Assembly (NCBI GenBank): GCA_046542305.1
Contig: JBKHBQ010000137.1
Location: 1-10,357, forward strand
Length of the DNA: 10,357 bases
Origin: JBKHBQ01 sp046542305
GTDB taxonomy: Bacteria; Bacteroidota; Bacteroidia; Bacteroidales; 4484-276
Direction: 5' to 3'
Shown here: piece after piece, positions 6,270-10,357 of the stretch
How positions within the stretch are numbered: position 1 is the first letter of the stretch
How the letters are laid out: every line of letters starts with the position of its first letter
Position numbers and translations under genes: made by a program
The notes under the pieces: model-generated
What the model was told of the DNA's origin: nothing
Databases searched by the model: none
Seen by the model: the letters and a program-made list of their open reading frames with translations, nothing else

Positions 6270-9179
6270 ATGAAAAAACTACAGCTTACCTTACTCGGAA
6301 TACTGTTATTTTTTGCTGCCGGTCTTCAGGCTGCCTGGCTTGAGGATGTACCCCAGACGGTTACACAGCCCGACGGCACCGTTATTCATTGCTTTGCAAC
6401 CGGCGACGAATTTTACAACTGGCTTCACGATGCAAGCGATTTTACCATCATCCAAAATCCGCAAACCGGATATTTTACATACGCCGTGCTGGAAAACGGA
6501 GTATTAAAAGCCTCTGACCGTATTGTTGGAAGAGATGATCCTGCTGCCGCCGGACTGGCGCCGGGCATCAATATTTCTGCAGAAAAAATGAAACAGCGGC
6601 GCCAGGAATTCATGCAAAAGCACATGCCGCCCGCACCGGCTCTGACGGGATACAATGCACCACGTTCGGGGCGCAACGAAGGTACGCTCAACAATCTGGT
6701 GGTTTATGTCCGCTTCAGCGATCAGGCCGAATTTACCGCCGATACCACCGAATATTACGACATGTTCAACGACACCACCCACAATACCAGTTCGATGCTG
6801 AATTATTTTGATTTTGCATCCTACGGCCAACTGAACCTGCCATCGCATTTTTATCCAATTCCGTCGTCCAATACCGTGATTTCTTATCAGGATATTTATC
6901 CGAGAGCATATTACATGCCTTATGATCCCACCACCAATCCCGAAGGCTATCAGGAATCGCAGCGAACTGCCCGCGAACACAAGCTTTTGAAACGTGCCAT
7001 TGAGTATATCGAGGAGGAAGTTCCCGATAATATTGACATCGATTACAACGGCGACGGCTACGTCGACAATGTGGTATTTATCGTCAAGGGAGGTACCACC
7101 GCGTGGTCTTCACTGTTGTGGCCGCACCGTTGGGTGCTGTATTCCGAAACAGCATACATTAATGGGAAACGTGTGTACGATTATAATTTCCAGCTCGAAA
7201 CAAGCCTCAGTTCAAGTGGGGTGGGGGTGTTGTGCCATGAAATGTTCCACTCACTTGGTGCGCCCGACCTTTATCATTACAACAGCCATCCGGTAACGCC
7301 GGTCGGCGACTGGGATGTTATGGCTGCAAACCATAATCCGCCCCAACTGATGAGCAGCTTCATGAAATTCAGGTATGGCGGATGGATCGAAAACATTCCC
7401 GAAATCACCGAATGTGGCGTGTATACGCTTAATCCGCTGGCATCGGATATTAACAACTGCTTTAAAATCGCTTCACCCAACTCCACCACGGATTATTTTG
7501 TGATCGAATACCGGCTGAAGGAAGGAGTTTTCGAATCCACCCTGCCCTCATCGGGCCTGCTGGTATACAAGGTGAATATGCTCGAAGACGGCAACGGCAA
7601 TGCTCAGGGCCCTCCCGATGAGCTTTATATTTACCGTCCGGGGGGTTCGCTGTCTATAAACGGTAATCTTGGCCAGGCAGCTTTTGCTGAAGATTTTGGC
7701 CGCACCGAATTCAACGACAATACCGATCCGTCCTGCTTCTTGTCGAACGGCCAGCCCGGAGGAATCGATATCGCCAATGTGGGGACGATCGGCGAAACCA
7801 TTTCCTTCGAGGTGAATTTCGAAAAAGAACCCACCGCGGATTTCTCCGCATCCAATTCACTTGTTACCCTGAATTGTGCGGTGGATTTTACGGATTTGTC
7901 GCTTTGTTATGTGGATGAATGGGCATGGGAATTCGAAGGCGCCACCCCGGCCACTTCCACCGAACAAAATCCCGAAGGCATTGTGTGGGATGCCGAGGGC
8001 GTGTACGATGTAACCCTTACGGTAACCAACCAGTGGGGCAGCAATACCATTGTTTACGAAGACATGATCACGGTGAGTGCCAGCGCCCTTCCGCTGGTGG
8101 AATTTACGGCCAGCGATACGTTGCTTTGCACCGGGCAAGTCATTTCCCTTTTCGATGAGTCGGAAGTTTGCCCAACTGAATGGCAGTGGGATATCTCACC
8201 GGACACCTACGAATTTGTAAATGGCACCACCGCACAGGATCAAAATCCTGAGGTGCAGTTTAACGAATCGGGGTACTATACCATTGAACTTACGGTGACC
8301 AATGATAATGGATCAGTTCAGCTTACCAAGCTGGATTACATTTTTGCGGGAGGAATACCGGTAAATGACTATCAGGAATCTTTCGAAGAAGGAAGTTTTT
8401 CGGCCGGAGGCTGGACTGTGGTCAATCCCGACAATGACGTGACATGGGACATCTGGGAAGTTAATGGCAGTGGAGCCGGAACCCACGCGGCTGTAATGAA
8501 TTTCTTCGATTATTACAGCTTCAATCAGCGCGACCAGCTCATCAGTCCGCCATTCGACCTGACTACCATCGACAATGCAATTCTTAGTTTCAAACATGCG
8601 TACTCCAGAATCAACAACCAGTACACCGATTCGCTCATCGTGAAGATCTCGGACGACTGCGGCGAAAGCTGGACCCGCCTGATGGCCATTGCCGATGACG
8701 GTACCGGGAATTTTGTTACCGCCGAACCGATCGGTTTCAGTTTTGTGCCACAGCTCCCCACGGAATGGTGCGGCGACGGATTCGGTGCCGAATGCTATTC
8801 GCTTGACCTCACCCCGTGGACCGGCATGCAAAATGTGAAGATCATGTTCGAAACTGTGTGCGTCATCGGAAACAACCTGTTTATCGATGATATCAAAATC
8901 GATGTGGTGGAAAGCGCAGGAGAAAGCATTTCTCAAAACAATAGGGTGACCATCTTCCCCAATCCCTCAAGCGGAATTTTCAGTGTGAAAACCATTAAAC
9001 CGCTTGAGCATGCTTCTGTAAGGGTGATGAATATATCAGGGCAGACCATTCTTCAGCAGGAGGTTAAAAACAACGGCAATGCTTTTACCCTTAACCTGAA
9101 CGGCTATCCCAAAGGTATTTACATGATCAGCATTAAAGGAAGGGAGTTTTCGGAAACTCATAAACTGATCATCGACTGA
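6270..9179 (+). CDS. Secreted M6-family metalloprotease with PKD-like domains and T9SS sorting domain
   Basis: This 969-residue zinc protease is exported by the T9SS and probably degrades external proteins. Residues 1-21 are a Sec signal peptide. Residues 25-125 are a propeptide region (QPDGTVIHCFATGDEFYNWL and following) of the kind seen before M6 domains. The catalytic domain (about 138-515) carries HEMFHSLGAPD (323-333): zinc ligands His323 and His327, catalytic Glu324, and Asp333 as the likely third ligand. VGDWDVM (345-351) supplies the Met-turn. DYNGDGYVDN (258-267) looks like a calcium loop. Two PKD-like domains follow (521-602 and 608-693), with WAWEFEG and WQWDI strands and TLTVTN / ELTVTN endings. 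Residues 700-880 resemble the MAM-like choice-of-anchor jelly roll. Residues 892-969 are the T9SS tail (TIFPNPSSG, NISGQTIL, GIYMISIKG, KLIID). The active site is complete. A bidirectional terminator closes the gene, which stands alone. Confidence 0.93.
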   Translation: MKKLQLTLLGILLFFAAGLQAAWLEDVPQTVTQPDGTVIHCFATGDEFYNWLHDASDFTIIQNPQTGYFTYAVLENGVLKASDRIVGRDDPAAAGLAPGINISAEKMKQRRQEFMQKHMPPAPALTGYNAPRSGRNEGTLNNLVVYVRFSDQAEFTADTTEYYDMFNDTTHNTSSMLNYFDFASYGQLNLPSHFYPIPSSNTVISYQDIYPRAYYMPYDPTTNPEGYQESQRTAREHKLLKRAIEYIEEEVPDNIDIDYNGDGYVDNVVFIVKGGTTAWSSLLWPHRWVLYSETAYINGKRVYDYNFQLETSLSSSGVGVLCHEMFHSLGAPDLYHYNSHPVTPVGDWDVMAANHNPPQLMSSFMKFRYGGWIENIPEITECGVYTLNPLASDINNCFKIASPNSTTDYFVIEYRLKEGVFESTLPSSGLLVYKVNMLEDGNGNAQGPPDELYIYRPGGSLSINGNLGQAAFAEDFGRTEFNDNTDPSCFLSNGQPGGIDIANVGTIGETISFEVNFEKEPTADFSASNSLVTLNCAVDFTDLSLCYVDEWAWEFEGATPATSTEQNPEGIVWDAEGVYDVTLTVTNQWGSNTIVYEDMITVSASALPLVEFTASDTLLCTGQVISLFDESEVCPTEWQWDISPDTYEFVNGTTAQDQNPEVQFNESGYYTIELTVTNDNGSVQLTKLDYIFAGGIPVNDYQESFEEGSFSAGGWTVVNPDNDVTWDIWEVNGSGAGTHAAVMNFFDYYSFNQRDQLISPPFDLTTIDNAILSFKHAYSRINNQYTDSLIVKISDDCGESWTRLMAIADDGTGNFVTAEPIGFSFVPQLPTEWCGDGFGAECYSLDLTPWTGMQNVKIMFETVCVIGNNLFIDDIKIDVVESAGESISQNNRVTIFPNPSSGIFSVKTIKPLEHASVRVMNISGQTILQQEVKNNGNAFTLNLNGYPKGIYMISIKGREFSETHKLIID

Positions 9180-9199
9180 GAAGAATATTGAAAATATTG

Positions 9200-9235
9200 A
9201 AAAACGCTGCCGCTGCATAACCGGCGGCGTTTTTT
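9200..9235. terminator. Bidirectional intrinsic terminator between convergent genes
   Basis: A 13-bp stem (9200-9212 with 9222-9234, one G-U wobble at 9208/9226) surrounds a 9-base loop. The A5 arm at one side and T6 at the other give a U-tract on either strand. It lies 20 bases after the M6 protease stop and 6 bases beyond the stop codon of the opposite-strand small gene at 9241, so it can end both transcripts. Confidence 0.88.
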
Positions 9236-9240
9236 ATATG

Positions 9241-9453
9241 TCAGAAGAGAGATTCGCCATCCAACAGTTGTGCCTGCGTTTTAGCTCCCAGATTGAAAGC
9301 GTCTTCAGCAGTCAGTTCGTGCACCTCCACACGCAATTTTCCATTGCTGTCCTCAACAATCCGATGCTTTAGCTGCTGCCTTTTGATGTGATTGATCAGA
9401 ATGTTTTTGTACTTCTTTTTTATCTCAATTACAGTTACTTCCGGAATTTCCAT
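9241..9453 (-). CDS. Small hypothetical protein (70 residues)
   Basis: I do not recognise this protein. It starts MEIPEVTVIEIKKKYKNIL, giving a beta-strand followed by a basic, probably helical stretch (residues 11-30). The second half is more acidic (VEVHELTAEDAFNLGAKTQ). No signal peptide, transmembrane segment, cysteine pair or metal motif is visible, so a small cytoplasmic protein is likely. Support for it being real: the ATG-to-TGA frame fills the gap up to the shared terminator, codon choice looks normal for the window, and there is no competing frame. The deacylase gene lies 90 bases upstream on the same strand with no terminator between them, so the two may be co-transcribed. The gap holds spaced TGTTAA repeats and short inverted repeats that might control it. 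Confidence 0.6.
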   Translation of the reverse strand: MEIPEVTVIEIKKKYKNILINHIKRQQLKHRIVEDSNGKLRVEVHELTAEDAFNLGAKTQAQLLDGESLF

Positions 9454-9489
9454 TTTCTGCAGGATATTTTTTTTTAATTATTAAAAATA

Positions 9490-9508
9490 ATCCTATACAG
9501 GATGTCCT
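9490..9508. repeat. Overlapping short inverted repeats upstream of the small gene
   Basis: ATCCT-ATAC-AGGAT (9490-9503) overlaps AGGA-TG-TCCT (9499-9508), and an AT-only inverted repeat, ATTATT-AAA-AATAAT, sits beside it at 9477-9491. All lie 24-55 bases upstream of the minus-strand start at 9453, where a regulator could bind. The arms are short and may be chance in AT-rich sequence. Confidence 0.3.
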
Positions 9509-9509
9509 T

Positions 9510-9537
9510 TGTTAACTTAGTGTTAAATATTTGTTAA
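9510..9537. repeat. Three TGTTAA direct repeats with an 11-bp period
   Basis: TGTTAA occurs at 9510, 9521 and 9532 (TTAACA on the minus strand), each separated by exactly 11 bases, close to one turn of the DNA helix. The array sits between the stop of the deacylase gene (9544) and the start of the small gene (9453), upstream of the latter. Phased short repeats of this type can be recognition half-sites on one face of the helix; no regulator is identified. Confidence 0.5.
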
Positions 9538-9543
9538 ATCCCC

Positions 9544-10041
9544 TTAATCGTAAAGTTTAAGAAATTCATATAAATTTCCGGAGATGTTCAGAAACTTCAC
9601 GAAATCCGTAAATTGAATCACCACTGTTGCTGTATTCGTATTGGGATGGAAGCTGATTTTTTCTGCTTTTAAAAGCTGTTCGTCCAGAAACACATGTACG
9701 TGATTTTCGGTGTCATTGATCAGCCCGAAGGGTGAAACCGAACCCGGTTCCAGGCCGAGATATTTCTTCAGCCGTTTGGGCGAGGCGAAGGTGAGTTTGC
9801 CCTGGCTGAGCCGCTTTTCAAGATCATGAATATCGAGGATGGCCCGGTGTTCCAAAATCACCAGGTAATGCCTGTTTCCCTTATGATTTCTGAAAAAGAT
9901 GTTTTTGCAGTGGGTAGCCTCAATGTCTTTCCAGTATTTTTCAGCGTCTTCAATGGTTGGCAGGGGCGGATGTTCATATATTTCATACGGAATGTTGCAT
10001 GACTGCAATGCTTGCAAAACCCTGTTAACTGTATTTTCCAT
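9544..10041 (-). CDS. YbaK/ProX family aminoacyl-tRNA deacylase (prolyl-tRNA editing type)
   Basis: This 165-residue cytoplasmic enzyme probably edits mischarged tRNA in trans, in the manner of ProXp-ala/PrdX proteins that hydrolyse Ala-tRNA(Pro). The INS-type editing fold is recognisable. An N-terminal helix and IYEHPPLPTIEDAEKY (21-36) match the family opening. THCKNIFFRNHKG (43-55) contains the conserved Lys46 that positions the tRNA or substrate. RHYLVILE (57-64) is a core strand, GSVSPFGLIND (100-110) is the conserved loop of the active pocket, and HPNTNTATV (132-140) lies near the end. Length is normal and nothing is missing. The ATG is well placed because the family begins about 20 residues before the HPP motif. 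No terminator follows, so read-through into the small gene downstream is possible. Which tRNA is edited is inferred from family resemblance only. Confidence 0.9.
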   Translation of the reverse strand: MENTVNRVLQALQSCNIPYEIYEHPPLPTIEDAEKYWKDIEATHCKNIFFRNHKGNRHYLVILEHRAILDIHDLEKRLSQGKLTFASPKRLKKYLGLEPGSVSPFGLINDTENHVHVFLDEQLLKAEKISFHPNTNTATVVIQFTDFVKFLNISGNLYEFLKLYD

Positions 10042-10045
10042 ACCA

Positions 10046-10053
10046 CAAATTTA
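10046..10053 (-). promoter_or_regulatory. Candidate -7 box very close to the deacylase start codon
   Basis: On the minus strand TAAATTTG is an exact TAnnTTTG match, but it ends only 4 bases before the ATG at 10041. If used, transcription would begin at or just inside the start codon, giving a leaderless message. No TTTG lies at the expected -33 position. It may be a chance match in AT-rich sequence. Confidence 0.3.
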
Positions 10054-10079
10054 AAAATCAATTCATATTGAGGTTGCAG

Positions 10080-10104
10080 CCCTGTTTATTTTTCTATCAC
10101 AGGG
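10080..10104. repeat. Inverted repeat CCCTGT / ACAGGG upstream of the deacylase
   Basis: CCCTGT (10080-10085) and ACAGGG (10099-10104) are perfect inverted copies separated by 13 AT-rich bases. The pair lies about 40-60 bases upstream of the deacylase start and in the divergent gap shared with the gene starting at 10256. An operator is possible; it lacks a T-tract suited to termination. Confidence 0.3.
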
Positions 10105-10255
10105 AAAACAGAAAGTACACAAAAAATAGTATTTTTACAACTGAATCTTGAGCTAAGCGTGAGGAAACAATCTGATTAAAAACAAATTCAACAGTTTCCA
10201 CATGCGTTATCGCCCCGTAAATGGGGTATACATGATTTGAACCGGCAAAAAAGTA

Positions 10256-10357
10256 ATGAAGAATTGGATTGTCATTTGGCTTACCCGTGAGGATGAAGCG
10301 CAGGTAATTGAGCGGCTGAAGCTTGCCTGCCCTCAGCACCGGTTTGCTGTTACCAGG
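10256..10357 (+). CDS. Start of an unidentified gene running off the window
   Basis: An ATG at 10256 opens 34 codons that continue past the last base; an in-frame TGA at 10238-10240 fixes the earliest possible start. The peptide begins MKNWIVIWLTREDEAQV and continues ERLKLACPQHRF. It has a short hydrophobic strand followed by an amphipathic helix, which would suit the first beta-alpha unit of an alpha/beta protein, but no family can be named. It diverges from the deacylase gene across a 214-base gap. Confidence 0.5.
   Translation, partial: MKNWIVIWLTREDEAQVIERLKLACPQHRFAVTR

Noticed and set aside
10212..10225. CCCC-GTAAAT-GGGG hairpin before the last gene
   Set aside because: The stem is only 4-5 bp and no T-tract or riboswitch-like context accompanies it.
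10097..10339. Minus-strand open frame of 80 codons at the right edge
   Set aside because: It overlaps the likely start of the plus-strand gene at 10256 and covers the promoter-like, AT-rich gap; its product has no recognisable features.

Overview
The window looks like a chromosomal segment of a Bacteroidota bacterium. Two proteins end in the C-terminal sorting domain used by the type IX secretion system (T9SS), which is essentially confined to that phylum. Several genes are preceded by TAnnTTTG-like -7 boxes of the Bacteroidota sigma factor, and no clear Shine-Dalgarno sequences are seen. I cannot assign a genus. There are no RNA genes, CRISPR arrays, insertion sequences or phage genes.

Layout. 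Positions 1-783 hold the 3' end of a secreted beta-propeller-like protein with an Asp-box and a T9SS tail, closed by a strong intrinsic terminator (820-856). A signal-peptide-bearing alpha/beta-hydrolase follows (1016-2080). Next come a TauE/SafE-type membrane permease (2135-2857) and a GNAT acetyltransferase (2861-3664), which start only 3 bases apart and probably form an operon. A predicted lipoprotein related to the GH106 rhamnosidase group (3797-5716) has its own -7 box. Directly behind it lies a decayed fragment of a class III nucleotide cyclase (5722-6042). A large secreted M6-family metalloprotease (6270-9179) follows, with two PKD-like domains, a jelly-roll-like domain and a T9SS tail. 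It ends at a terminator that can work in both directions (9200-9235).

On the minus strand, a YbaK/ProX-type aminoacyl-tRNA deacylase (9544-10041) reads towards a small unknown protein of 70 residues (9241-9453), and both converge on that shared terminator. The 90-base gap between them carries three TGTTAA repeats exactly 11 bases apart. At the right edge another plus-strand gene appears to start at 10256 and leaves the window.

How the genes fit together. The exported products (propeller protein, hydrolase, GH106-like lipoprotein, M6 protease) suit a bacterium that degrades external polymers. Most genes seem to be independent units, and I see no single multi-gene system. The most informative find is the cyclase remnant: a +1 and a -1 frameshift offset each other, so the reading frame stays open while the catalytic GDVLN motif is lost.
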